64,000 nucleotides of DNA from Cephalotrichum gorgonifer (taxonomy: Eukaryota > Ascomycota > Sordariomycetes > Microascales > Microascaceae). The translations under genes were made by a program, and so were the position numbers. The notes under the pieces are model-generated. The model made no database searches. It saw only the letters and a list, made by a program, of their open reading frames with translations, and was not told the origin of the DNA. The stretch is taken from assembly GCA_900312665.1 (NCBI GenBank), contig ONZQ02000001.1, forward strand, positions 2,271,248-2,335,247. The letters run 5' to 3'. Positions 45,598-57,546 of this stretch are shown here, piece after piece (within the stretch, counting starts at the first letter, position 1; each line of letters starts with the position of its first letter).

Positions 45598-46803
45598 TGC
45601 GAGTGGGGTATTTTCTATTGGAGGGGTAAACGAGGTGGGAGGGGAATAGGAGGAAAAAAGGGGAGGGGGTTATGAATATTGCTACGGCGTATCGATTGCG
45701 AGGACTTATAACAGAGTACACAGTGAGTAGTGATGGGATAATAGGTAGATGATAGTTGGGAGCCAGGAGGTGTTCGATCTTATATATAATACATGTACTG
45801 GCTGTCACCTGGCAAGAGCTTCAAGAGCCGAGGACTCAAACATATCTTGGCATACTAGTGTCCGAATAGGTGTGATTTGAAAGCAATTGATATTTGAAAT
45901 CCCCTCTCCTGGCCAGTTCCAATATAGGTATGATTCGCAGCGGCAGATGCAACGATAACCCCGTCCCTACTTTATGCCTTCTCGGTGTACATGTAGTAAG
46001 TATTATAGTCTGAGCGTATACGATGGGATCAATGCATCGCAGGCAGGCGGGTAATACCTCACCTCTCATCCCACAGGATTATGAATACGACTTCGTTTAG
46101 TCAGTCTCACCTCATGGTGGCATTATTAATGTCGCGACGGATAGTCTCGACACCAAGACAAACTCTCGCAAAGCAAGAAAGTGCGGTCCGCGGAGGATTC
46201 CGCGGAGGACCAAACCGCATACGACGACGCGAGAGGGCAAGCTTTGAAAAGGCTCATCAACGCGTGGAAAAACGGACACGGGCTGGTTTAGCAGGTCTCG
46301 GTGCTGTGCTGTACGAAAGATTGATAATCCCATTGACCCCTCAAAAAAGTGAATGAATACTTTCCCATGGACATCATAAGCGTATGTTGCTGGTATCTAT
46401 CCGTGAACCGAAGACGAGTACAAGGGAGATTACTCGTAAAAAAAACGTCTATAAAGCAAACAAACCCATCGCACCGGGTCTTTCCAACAGATAATCAAAC
46501 TCTCCTGTTGAAGACGAGAAAAGAAAACACCACCACCCCAGGCTAAACCCCCTAACCCTAAATATTCCCAAAAAAAATTGTCTTGATATCATCCGTCTAG
46601 AACGTCGTGAAAAAAAATAAACTCCCGAATATGAAGGGAATACCTCCAACAAGCAAAACGTAGCTAGAGAGGGCTTACTCCTCTCTGGGCTAGACTGGGG
46701 AAAGAGCTCGAGGCAAAAGCCCTATGAAGAAGCGTATCGAAAGAAGAAGAGAAAGGAGAAGTGGTGTGGACGCGGTGCATAGGCCGGCGTGACTCTCGAT
46801 GGA
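45598..46803. other. intergenic region, reductase promoter and crz1 3' end
   Basis: About 1.2 kb that should contain the reductase promoter (-) and the crz1 3' UTR. It carries two CCCTAA units at 46550-46561. No coding sequence is recognisable. Confidence 0.5.
46550..46561. repeat. telomere-like (CCCTAA)2
   Basis: Two adjacent CCCTAA units, the complement of TTAGGG, about 240 bp downstream of the crz1 stop codon. Confidence 0.8.
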
Positions 46804-48970
46804 TTATCGACCAGGTTGGCCATAGTCACTCGAATAGCCCATGTCGCCATACCCTTGCGGCATACTCCCTTCGCCGAACCCCGTCCCGGGCCCACTCACG
46901 TACCCCGTATCCTCCCCGTCATCGTAGTCGCTCGCGTCAAAGGAAGAACGCCCGCTGAGCTCGTCATCCAGGTTAGTGCCATTCGCATCGTTGGCTGCCC
47001 AGTTCACCTGCGCCAGGGCAGGGTACTGTGCAAGCAGCGCAGCAGGAAGGGCATAGCCGCCACTGGGATCCCCGGGGTACCCAGCGTTGGGATCCGCGAC
47101 CATGGGCATGTTATGCGTCATGTTCTGCTGCATACGCTGCTCCTGCCAGAGGCGCTGCCGCTCTAGCGTCTCCTCGTCCAGTAGGGGCTTGATGCATATA
47201 CGGCCCGCCTCGGATCGGAAGTGGCGGCCTAGGGCATCGGCGCGGGCGAACCTCCGGCCGCAGCCCCACTGGTTGCTCGATTTCAGATCACCTTTGCACA
47301 CGAACTTCTTCTCACCCGAGTGGAGGCTCTCATGTCGCTTCCGGTCATGCTGACGGGCGAATGCTTTGCCGCACACGGTACACACGAAGGGGCGCTCGTC
47401 CGTGTGCGTGCGCAGGTGAGAGCGTAGGTTGTATGCCCGCGTGAAGCGCTTGGGGCAGAGCGTGCACTGGAATGTCGCGGGGTGCTTCTGGACCCTCTTG
47501 GGGTTGCCGCTTTCCTGGGCGCTCTGGTACTCCGGGTCGGCGAGCCTCAGCGCGATCACATTATTAGGCACGGCAGACGTGGATTGGCGCCTCCGACCCG
47601 AAGCCATGGCCTGACGGTCAAGCGGGGAGAGAGAACGCGAGTCTTGCGACGAATTCGGCGATAGGGCATCGCCTGGGCTCAGGGGGCGATTGCCGATTCC
47701 AGATCCCGGACTGTACGGATCTGTGACGGCTCGCTTGCGTGGGCGTCCTATAGTTATGCACGTGTTAGGCGGCTGGTGGACATGACTTGAGCTATGGGGG
47801 TTTCGAACACATACCCCTCGTCTCTGGTGGAGTTAGCGAATCTGCATCCATGGAGCCTTTGACTGGCTCAAATGTGGTCCTTCCCGCGGCTGGCGCAAAG
47901 TCAATGTTGATGGACGGTGGCGGCATCTGTTGGGCCATGTCGGTGGGCTGCTGGAAGGATGGGAAGGCCTCGCCGCCCTGCATGCTAGGATAGCCGCCGG
48001 GGGGGCCGTAGGGGGAAGGTTGAGGGGGTGCAAGGCCGAAGGTGCCCGGTTGATGGCCCATGTCAGGGCCTTGCGCGGGGAGTATGCGGGGCGAAATCGC
48101 AGGGCTGTGGGATGGGCTACGGCCATGGAGGTTAGGACTGTGCTGGGGGTCGGAAAGGCTGAAGTTCCCCATGTTGAGCACGTCAGGGTAGAGAGCGGAG
48201 TCCTGCGGACGCTGCAGAGGGGAGTGGCTGCTGTCGGTAGGGTCGAACGTGTCGTGGCTCACGAGATTAGGAGAGTGCGCAGCGCTGGAGACCTCGGAGT
48301 ACTCTGATGGGGTCCTCCTGTGGCCGTGGAACTGGGGCTGGGACCATTCGCCCATGGGATTCGGGAGTAGGGCAGCCTCAGGACCTAGCGAGGCATGCCG
48401 CGAGTGGTTCGATGGGGGTGAGGAGAAGTGCTGGCGTTGGCTGAAGGAGGGAGAGCCCTGGGGTTCGGGCTTGAGGAGGTGAGGTGGGGTGGGAGAGTGA
48501 TTGATCTGAGGAGAGCTCATGTTGTTGATGTCAGTCTGGTCCAGTGCTGAAGACTCAAAGAGCGGCTGGTCGAAGTGGTCGCCCTGTTGCGCCGAGGGCG
48601 GGAAGAGGGAGAAGTCGCTGGTGTCGTTGAAGCTGGAGCTCAGGTACGCAGGCTGGCCCTGGCCCGTAAAGGTCAGATTGCCGTCGGCGGCGTGCTGCTG
48701 CTGCGGGTCCAACTGCTGGTTCGTGGGGTCGAAGGCCGTCTGCTGATGACCCGGAGTAAGGAATGGCGATGTGTTACTGTTGTACGCAAACTGGGTAGCT
48801 GAGGGCTGCTGTTGGAATGTGGGTTGGTTTAGGTCGAGTCCGAGTCCGAGTCCAACGGATGCATCACCGACCGGAGGATAGGTGCTCGGGGCCAGCGACG
48901 GCGAATGCTTTATAGGAAGCTGTTGATGACCGGCCGACGGCGACCGGCCGCGTTGGTCTTGCTGATCCAT
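46804..48970 (-). CDS. crz1: Crz1/CrzA-type calcineurin-responsive C2H2 transcription factor
   Basis: Crz1 is dephosphorylated by calcineurin after a Ca2+ signal, enters the nucleus and activates ion-homeostasis and cell-wall genes. Two exons, 48970-47815 and 47747-46804, give 699 residues. The N-terminal half is Gln/Ser/Pro-rich, with many SP sites and serine-rich patches. PSINID at residues 352-357 fits the calcineurin-docking consensus PxIxIT. After the GRPRKRA basic patch come two classical C2H2 fingers (about 477-500 and 505-528; CTLCPKRF and CTVCGKAF), then an atypical third, C-rich finger (from VCKGDLKSSNQWGCGRRF). This finger set and order is characteristic of Crz1. The C-terminal tail is acidic and Tyr/Gly-rich. 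The start is the first ATG, and the reading frame has no competing Met nearby. Confidence 0.92.
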
Positions 48971-51899
48971 GCCGTTGATGTTTGTTACTGTTCTTAGAAA
49001 TTCGAGGCGTTCTGGCGCTCTGCCTTTCGGAAAGAGACAGGCACGAGATGGAAGGGGGGGCTATGTTGGCTAGTTTGGGTATTTTGGAGGGGGGGAGCGA
49101 GGGAGGCTGTGCAAGCGCGAGTGTCCGCTACAGACACAGTCAGCTAATAGGTCGTGGCACCGTCAACTTTGTATTATTTCTGGCACCGTTTCGCCTGCCA
49201 AGAATAGTCAGTCGATCGACCGCCCTGGATAAAATCGGGCCCGACGACCACACGGCGCCTGGGGAAACTTCGAGACAAAGGTAAGGCCTGAATGTGCGAA
49301 GAAGACGTATTGAATGTGGGCGCGGGTGGAATGTGAGGGGAAAACGGAAGTTCTGAGGCCCCTCGGGTGAGATTTTGGTCGTCCAAAAGGGGTCCTGGGG
49401 TGGAGGGGGAGAATCGGATTGGGGGAGAGGGGGGGGAGGGGAGGAGGAGTGAGCGCATGAAAGAATAGGCAAAGACATGGTCCGCACCTGCACGTTCGCG
49501 CCGACCGCTTGTTACTCCCCCAGTCCTGTACTCCCTACTTTGCGGGCCGTGGACTGAGCTACCGGTTTAATTGTACCAATACAAACATCGAGGGCATTAC
49601 CATAACGAGTAAATTATTATTGCGCGGGTCTCGACCAATTGCTACCGCCGGCCTATCGAGGCTGTGCAGCGCCATCATCCTCGTACAGTGCTCAGACGAG
49701 TTGGGAATAAGGTAATTACAGAACCCCATTCCTACTAGCTAGGCCCCCGTTTGGGGGCGTTTGGGGAACTTTGAACTGCAAGCTGGCACACCGTGGCATG
49801 CCTGGATACTCGACTTCCGGCGGCGGAGAGCTAACACCACCATCACCTTCCTGAAGCGTGGACACAAGCACTAGCTTGACCGTCCACGACATACCACCCA
49901 AAAATAGACTACGAGCACCGAGGATGACGAACAGGTCTCCCAGACGGGCGAGAGCTCTATCATGAGCCCGCGTTCCGAGTGCGAGTAGGGACAGTATGCC
50001 TCTAGGGCCGCGAGCTGTGGCCGCGTTCGAGTTACGGACACTTTGTGCGCTTTTATTTCTTATTTATCGCCTACTACTGCAAGTTACCAGTCTGGCCGTG
50101 GAACTTTCAGGTTCTTCTCTAATGTCACCTGCAGCGTCTCGCCTCGCCTCGCCTCGCCTCGTACGTCATGCGAAGTACGCGTAAGGTGGTAGGGCGGGAA
50201 TAGGGAACGCAGCTCAAAACGTGCGAGGTGTTACAGAACGAACCTGGAAAGTCTTGGAACGGTGTCTGATAGCTCTCGCCTGAAGTCCACCAGAACGTTG
50301 TTCTCGGCCGGGTACGTAGAGTAATGTCCATCCCTGCGTATCCTGGGTACAGTTAGTAGACACTGGCATGAATGCGTACCTCTCTATACCACCATCTTGC
50401 CGAAGTATTGGCTGAACCGATGTCGCCAATCCACAGGATCCTGACCCATCATCGTCAGGTTCATGCCCGAATCCGAGCCGCGTCTCGACGGGTCCGGATC
50501 GGGTTGGATTCCCTTCCTTCCCCTCGCTTGTCGCGGACATATGATTGAGGCTGTGCAGCCAAGAGAACCCCACCATGACTAACTCATTTCCATGTGGGGT
50601 GAGGGCAGTGGACCCCACCCTTGCGGCGTTCATAGAGGAAAGGAGACAATCGTTCGGGGATTAATGTAGGGTAGCTGGTGGAGGCTGTGTTGAAGCTTAC
50701 TTACTCATGCACTTGGTAAGCAGCCCTACTCCACATACTCAATAGAAGTATAGTAGAGGGCTACACAGAGTACGAGGAAACTTACACATGCTTGTACTAC
50801 AGAATAATACGGGTACAAGAGAATCAGCTTTGTGCCACAACCTTATGGAGCACTCCTCGGTCCTTGTGCTACGTAAGGTGCACTGCCACGGTGCCACATC
50901 ATGGGCCTAATCCAAGTCGCCAAGGGAAGCAAGCCCCAAAGGCTTCTATAATTAGCTTGTAAGTATTTGTCCAGGATGTTTCAGAATATCACAGGGCCAC
51001 GTCGTACTCGGGATCCTTCCACTCCCCTGGTTTCCTGATAGGGCTGGAACGATTGGTCGCTCGAGGGAAGGTTGGGCCGGGATCTGGGTCCTGCGCCCGG
51101 GAGCAACGGGGTACTGTAATGTTAGGACCCATCATGCTATGGGCTTGCAAAACCAACCTCTGGCCCGAGGGTACTTGTATTCATGCCATTCACAACGACT
51201 CCGTGTTTGTATTTTCAACAATGCTTGTCAGGGATCTGGCACGAGGATGCGAGTACTTGTACAGGGGTCTATTTTCAGAGATACTCGTATTCCACTTCCA
51301 AGAAGATCTCCAAGAATGATGTCAGCAAGGCAGACTTTTGACTTTCATCCCCAAGGCGCTCTTACCATACCAGTATTTCTGTGGGACCCGCTTGCTCGTT
51401 TGCTCCTGCCCAAAGTGATAATGATGCGAACACGAAACTTGCCTTCCCTCCTCTCGCTGAAATTTACTCTGTCATGCTTGTTTCCGATAGAAAATATCTA
51501 CTTGTATATGGAAATTCTAATAATGACCCTTGCTTATAAAGCTTGTTCTCCTGACGCGTGAGCTGAGAGTTTTCTGGGTGAGCCGTCGAACCCCCAAACC
51601 GAAAACTCCATGTACCAAAGACCAGCCCAGTATCTATGCCTTTAATGCCACCTTGTATCTTTTGTGTTGGCCCCTTTCTAAACCGCCGTCGCTTTTGTGA
51701 TGCAAACCAGAGCACCCGTTCTTCCATGCCGTCTATAACCTAGTGGGCCAAGAACCGATTGGAAACAAAACAGAAAAAAGAAAAAAAAAGAAAATCGAGT
51801 GAGAGAGAGGAGAGTGAGCAAAAAAAATAGAAAAGAAATAAAGGCCCTAGAGGTATATCGGATCGTAGAACTCCTTGTCGCGGGAATGTCCTATCGATT
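48971..51899. other. intergenic region (2.9 kb), crz1 promoter
   Basis: The region upstream of crz1 and downstream of the alternative oxidase gene. G-rich stretches occur near 49060-49100 and 49400-49440, and a 5-bp GCCTC repeat lies at 50141-50160. GTACTTGTAC-like words lie near 51170-51290. No reading frame here looks like a protein. Confidence 0.5.
50141..50160. repeat. 5-bp tandem repeat (GCCTC)4
   Basis: Four perfect GCCTC copies, preceded by a related CGTCTC, in intergenic DNA. Confidence 0.85.
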
Positions 51900-53123
51900 T
51901 TATTTGAGCGTGCTCTCGGATTCATCCTTGGGCGGCTTCACGCCCTCAATAACCTCGAAGCGCTCGAATCCCTGAGGTCGGAGGATGGCGTTGGGGACCG
52001 GCGAACTAGTATTCCTGGTGTCCTGCTCGAACGGGTTTGGGTCGTGCTTTTGGTCGAGGTTGGCGAAGGTGTGGTTGACTCCACGGTGTCCGGCCTCTGG
52101 ATGTGGGGACGATGCGTTAGCTTCTTTTGACGACACTCATCAGCGAAAGGGGGGCACCGCGGGAGATACTAACCGTCGGCACGGATATAGCGGGTAAGCC
52201 ACAGCATGGTCTGCTTATCCTTTGGGATATTCCAATACTCGATGGCGATCTCGGGGATGGGGAACGTCGGGTCGGACCACCCCTTCACTTGACCATTCTC
52301 AATCTCCTTCTCAAGCCTCGTGTAAGTGTGGATCGCCTCCTCCTCGAGGTACCCCACGAACCGATGGAAGAAGTTGGGCGAGACCCAGCGCGCAAAGAAA
52401 CAGATGTTGAAAAAGACACCCTGCGCACCAATGAAGAGCAGTCTCATGAACCAGCCCGGTTCAGCCAGATTCATCCATGTGAGGAGGTGCATGCGCTCGT
52501 TGTGGGCCTCCTCTAGCAGCGTCTTCATCCACCCCTGGTCTCGCTTGCCTTTGCGTAGTGAGTAGAGGTGCCGATGTACGGCGGCGACCATTCCGGGGAC
52601 GGCGGCGATGCTCTCTAGGAACAGAATCCGAGCGTTCTATAATGGGGGGGAAAATATCGTTAAAATCGAGTCTCAGACGTCGAGAATAGACGGGCTTCTT
52701 GCTGCGTTGGGGCTAACCACGTACATATTGGGTCGTCGTGAGGGGCTTCACGTCCGTGACGCCAGTGGCCCTGTCGACAAGTCTCCGGGCGCCCCTAACA
52801 AGGCGCCAGGCTAAGCGGTCGGAGAGGCACCGCGGTTGCCGATGTCCCGGCACCACCGCAAGGAGCTCCTCCTCCGTGTAAGTGGGTCCCGGGAAGATGG
52901 GCTTCGTGACCCGGGTCTTCGGCGGGTCCTTTTCGGGGATCTTGTCCGTAACTAATATGGAAAAGTGCCGGATTTGTGAATGGTGCGCAAGGTTCTGTGC
53001 GGCACCTAGAATGGGCCGGTATGTTGAGATGGTGGACACTGGGGCGTGGGTGAGGGCGGCTGCTTTCGCCATCTGCCCTATCTGCCTGGCAGACACTAGA
53101 CGGGGAGCTCGCGTGGCAAGCAT
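51900..53123 (-). CDS. aox: mitochondrial alternative oxidase (divergent copy)
   Basis: A cyanide-insensitive ubiquinol oxidase of the matrix face of the inner mitochondrial membrane, which bypasses complexes III and IV. Three exons, 53123-52725, 52636-52174 and 52096-51900, give 352 residues. The N-terminus is Arg/Ala/Ser-rich, like a presequence. All di-iron ligands are present: E141 (LFLES), E180 and H183 (NERMH), E231 (YLEEEA), and E288 with H291 (RADEAGH, split by intron 2). The motif LAEPGWFMRLLFIGAQGVFF is typical. Departures from the common fungal pattern include EEAHNERMH for EEAENERMH and DEAGHRGVNH for DEAKHREVNH. The segment before the first ligand (SDRLAWRLVRGARRL) is also divergent. 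This may be a paralogue of the standard inducible enzyme. Confidence 0.93.
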
Positions 53124-55459
53124 GACGAAGTTGGCGGTATATTTAGTGATGTTGTAGGAGGTGGGTTTGATGCGTGGTTGATGTGTGGCCGATGCGTAGG
53201 GTATCAGTTGTAAGTAAAACCAGTAACAAGGTATCGATCTTGAAGTTCAAGGAGGGGTTGTGGTGTCTATATGTACATTTTAGACTCTGGTCATATGGAA
53301 ATGAGGCGTCTAGAACTTGTACGAAAACCGAAGTCTTCCACCTGACTATATATATGTGCTAAACTACAAAGTATCATAAACTCATCCGGACCACCTGGTT
53401 CGCTGACCCCCCCACGTAATGGAGAAACATCCCGAGTCTCTGACGTCTGTTGTTTCCTTTGTCTAAAGAAAACTCGGGAGCTTTCGGAAGGTGGGAGGCT
53501 CGGTGAGCTCAGGTGACTTGCAAAGCCTTCTCAGCTGTGGCAGGCGGTATCTCGTATTATTTTGGTTCCGGTTTATTTTCATCCAGGATTAGTCACAACA
53601 GTGCCCGCCAAGCTTGCTTCCTTGCTGTTGCGCGGGATGTGTCGAATCACAATCCCTGGTAGCTCATCAGGGGAGCAAGATCTTCAGGTACGAAAAATGA
53701 GAAGTAAACTTTGCTTTCTCCGGGCCAGGCGTCTCCGAGTGGCGTGGTAGAGGAAAGGTAGGAGACACACTAAGCATGTGAAGGGAAAATTACTGAGAGC
53801 ATGTTGCCATGTACTCAGCAATATTAGCGCGTCGCCTGAGCCCGAGCAATGCTGCATTATCGCGCCTGTGACTCATGCCATGGTCGCCTTAGAAATGCGC
53901 TCGCTCGCTCTGGGGGACTCAATGTCAACATCATTCATGATGCCCACCAACAAGTCCCACTGCGCTTTTCCACTGCAGGTTCTCTTGTTGATGATGGAGC
54001 TTCTGAGGGTGGTAATATCATTCCATGGCCTTTTTTATTATGGCCGATGGCCCGTACAGAGTATTATGAACGCTGGAATATTATGGACTCGTCTTATCCT
54101 TGATCTTTGTACTTGCTCGTCCTCATCAATGGGTACCTAACCTGCTAAGCATGTCTGGGCCGCCAATGTTGTACCGGGATTCGGGGCCGGGGTCGCGGGG
54201 TCTTTGTGGCCTGATCGGCGCCCGAGCCAATAGCTACGAGTAGCTGTGTGTGGCCGCCCCTCCCTCCCACGGGCATAGGATGGATGGAAGCGGGAGGTGG
54301 GAACGCTGCCCCGCATGGATCCTCCTGTCCACTGGCATACTGAAAATCGCCAACCCAAAACGTCTTGACACTACGTTCTTACTCGTAATATATCTGGGGC
54401 GCCTCCAAGTCCTCGTACCCGTGTTGCACTGGAGTAGTCGCCCTGGAGGCGTTCCCATGTCTGTCCAAAGCGTAATTTGAAGGACCAGGGAACCCGACGT
54501 GTCGTACAAGTGGGAAGACTTGTTCCTGGATGCAGCCGGAGCTTCTTCGAGGGCATCCATCCTGCAGCAGCGGGTTCCTTACCTGCGCAGTTAGCCCCAT
54601 CCACGGGACTGGGATGTTGGAAGTAAAGTGGAGGAGTGAGCGCATCCAAGTACAGCGGGGCCTCAGTACATGTACTCGTATCACTTGAAGCATTTGGATG
54701 GCGGGAGGCGGGGCACTCACAGCACACTCTCTCACATATATCTCAGCATACACCAAGCAGCAGCCTGCTGGCGAGCGGAATGTTTACTAGAGTCCGTGTT
54801 CGGGGAGGGACTTTGTTCGCAAACCACCTACTCTTCCCGTACTGTATTGTTAGCTACTTCATACATACTCGTAGGGTAGGTACGACGAGTACGAGTCGAG
54901 TAGAATAAGACCTAGATTGATCACACATTACAATGTAGGAGGTTCGCCCCTCTTTTCTCGGGGAAAGAAGAAACCGTGGCATTCCTGCTTGCCGCTTTCG
55001 TCCCGAGGGACATCATTGTAAATTGCGCCCCTGCCAGGAATGTGTGACTTAATAATCTTCCAGGGAGAGTTCGCACCCGATCGTGGGGCAATTGCTGCCC
55101 ATCGCCTCTGAACGTGGGAGGTATTATTAGCGTCTGCCCCGCCGGGCTTCGGCACCCGTTTGCTTTTTCGCGCACAACATTTTATGCCACCATTTCTCGG
55201 CTGACGCTAAATTTTTTTGGCCACAGCCCTTGACTCCCCTCCTCCGTTGTCCCTAGCTCCTTTACCCCCCCATCAGTCAATCTCTCCTCCCTTCCCTCCA
55301 AAACAGCCTCCCCCTCCATATCGCGTCAAGTTCACCCCAACGACCTAGCCCCTATCGAACCGCCCTTCTACTCGACGCTGCCAACCCCTAGTATCTTTTA
55401 AAGATTCATCGCAGAACGGACAGACCCTTGCCCATTAACAGACCAACTACTCTGACATC
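53124..55459. promoter_or_regulatory. divergent intergenic region (aox / eIF3j promoters)
   Basis: About 2.3 kb between divergent start codons. The last 250 nt before eIF3j are pyrimidine-rich, like a leader. GTACTCGTA-like words cluster near 54660-54680 and 54866-54896. I cannot identify specific binding sites such as the alternative-oxidase induction motif. Confidence 0.4.
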
Positions 55460-56580
55460 ATGCCGCCTAAGAAGCAGTGGGGTACGTGCCGCTCTTTTCC
55501 CGCGTCCTCCTCGTCATGCAACTGCCAGCGCAGCCTGCGCCTTGCTATCGGCGGACCTCATCCATCCATATATCCCTGATAGACCCCGTCGTGAAACGTA
55601 CGCCCATGGCTGACAAGAACGCCTCTCCAAACAGACGACGAGGAGAGCGACTCCAGCAGCGCCGCCTCCAGCCCGCCTCTCCCCCCTACCCGCCGCGTCA
55701 ACAAGTTCGACGATGAGGAAGGCGAGGACAGCGACGTATGTCCACCCCCGACCACCTACGATGCATACTCCGGGTATTAGACTGACACTCGTATCGCGTC
55801 CAGGTCCTGGACTCATGGGATGCCGAAGACTCCGAGGTAGAGCGCGAGAAAGCCAAGAAGGCCGCTGAGGCAAAGGCCAAGGCTGACGCCGCGGCCCTCG
55901 CGAACAAGAAGTCCAAGGCCCAGCGCATCGCCGAACACAAGGCCGAGCGCGCCCGCGCCCTCGCCGAGGATAGTGACTTTGAGGAGGAGGACGAGGCCGC
56001 TCGCCGGGCGCGTCTCCGCGCCACCGAGCAGGCGGCCGACCTTAAGCATGCCGAGGACCTCTTTGGCGACGCTGGCCGCCCTGGCCGTACTATCGGTTCT
56101 TCTGTCGTCATCGACAGCAAGGACCCCACCAACGCCGTGGACCTTGGTGCCATGCCCCTCTTCAACCCCTCCACCAAGGCCCAGTTCGAGAAGCTTCGCA
56201 CGACCCTCGTGCCCCTTATCGGCGAGCAGTCCAAGAAGCCGCACTACACCCTATTCCTACAGGAGTTCGCCAAGCAGCTTGCCAAGGACCTGCCTAGCGA
56301 GCAGATCAAGAAGATCGCTAGCACCCTCACCACTCTCAGCAACGAAAAGTTGAAGGAGGAGAAGGCTGCCGAGAAGGGCGGCAAGAAGTCCAAGGCTCAG
56401 AAGAAGGCTAAGCTCGTGACTAGCCGTCCGACCGAGACCACCGCCGACTACGCCGCCTTGGACGGAGGTGACTACGGAGGTGACTTCGGAGAGTATGTCT
56501 ACCTACCCCCTCCCCTAGGATCACCCCTATTCAACAGTAACAGTTCATACTAACATTCTCACAGTGATGACTTCATGTGA
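55460..56580 (+). CDS. hcr1: eukaryotic translation initiation factor 3 subunit J (Hcr1)
   Basis: eIF3j binds the ribosomal decoding centre, helps start-codon selection, and with Rli1/ABCE1 promotes subunit recycling. Four exons, 55460-55481 (22 nt), 55635-55735, 55804-56492 and 56565-56580 (16 nt), give 275 residues. The acidic N-terminus contains the conserved SWDAEDSE motif, preceded by MPPKKQW. Then come Lys/Ala/Glu-rich helices and the globular core VDLGAMPLFNPSTKAQFEKL. The protein ends with a YDDFM-like acidic tail (DDDFM). The first and last coding exons are very short but both are GT..AG and keep phase, and the joined ends match the family. The length is normal. It is the second eIF3 subunit gene in the window. 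Confidence 0.95.
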
Positions 56581-57546
56581 AGGGCGAGAGGTTATGGAAG
56601 GTGTATGTGTTCTACAGTTTCACGAGAATCGTCTTGCCCCTCTGGCCTGGCTGTCAGAGGTCGATCGAATGGAGCCCCATCAACTGGCCCAGTGGGCACT
56701 GGTCGCCGCCCAGGGCATTCCCTACCCCGGCACAACGCTGCGCCGAATGCAGCCTCCTTGGGGTGACCGATGGTGCCGTGCGGGAAGGCAACTCCACGTT
56801 GCCTTCTCAAGCAGCAATAAACAATATATGTACCATGATGTCGGCCGTCGGGCTGCACCGGTCAGCGTTGAGGCCGTGGAGGGCCTGGCCCCGTGTGCGG
56901 GGAGTTTTTGGAGGAGGGCGTGGGAGGTTGTGAATTTGGTTTGACAAGTGGTCTGGTCTGGTCTGGCAGACGGCGGGGAGTGGGGGGTACACAGTAGATG
57001 GAGAGTTAGTTTACTGCATGCAATTTGTTGATGCCGAGAATAGAGTCCTTGATTCATCGTCTTATACTCTGGAGCGGGCCTTACACTCTAGAGCGGAATG
57101 GGCGGGAAGGACCCCGGGCCGTAGATCCATCCCGCCTTTTGGAGGTAGTCTGGGCTGGGAAGGCAATAGCATTAATTCTGAATGTCTCGTTTAGAAAGTG
57201 TCTTGGGGCCGATGAGAACAATTTCTTACCCCTGTGTTCCTGAGGCTTGGTCTGAGCTTTCTATCCCTTAGGCAAAGCACATGCGACCAGTAGCTTTTTG
57301 TCATAACCTGTGACGTAAACGGACATGGGAACGACGATTACCCCAGACTAAATGGCCGACTCAGCTGACAAAGGCATTTTAATTCCCCCAGCGGGGAACG
57401 ACCCATGCATAACACGACAGGACACGAGTTGGACACGGGCTCCCGAAAGCTAAACTCAATCCCCAAGTCCCCAAGTCCCTGGAACTTCGAAGTTACCCTT
57501 CCCGCTCTCACCCTCACCCACACCCTCGCCCGTCGATGCCAGCGCA
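56581..57546. other. intergenic region eIF3j to per1
   Basis: About 965 nt, with the eIF3j 3' UTR and the per1 promoter. The frames here (for example 56564-56944) are shadows in unstructured sequence. I see no additional gene. Confidence 0.5.

Noticed and set aside
50214..50633. 139-codon minus-strand frame upstream of crz1
   Set aside because: No motif, no neighbouring exons and no family resemblance.
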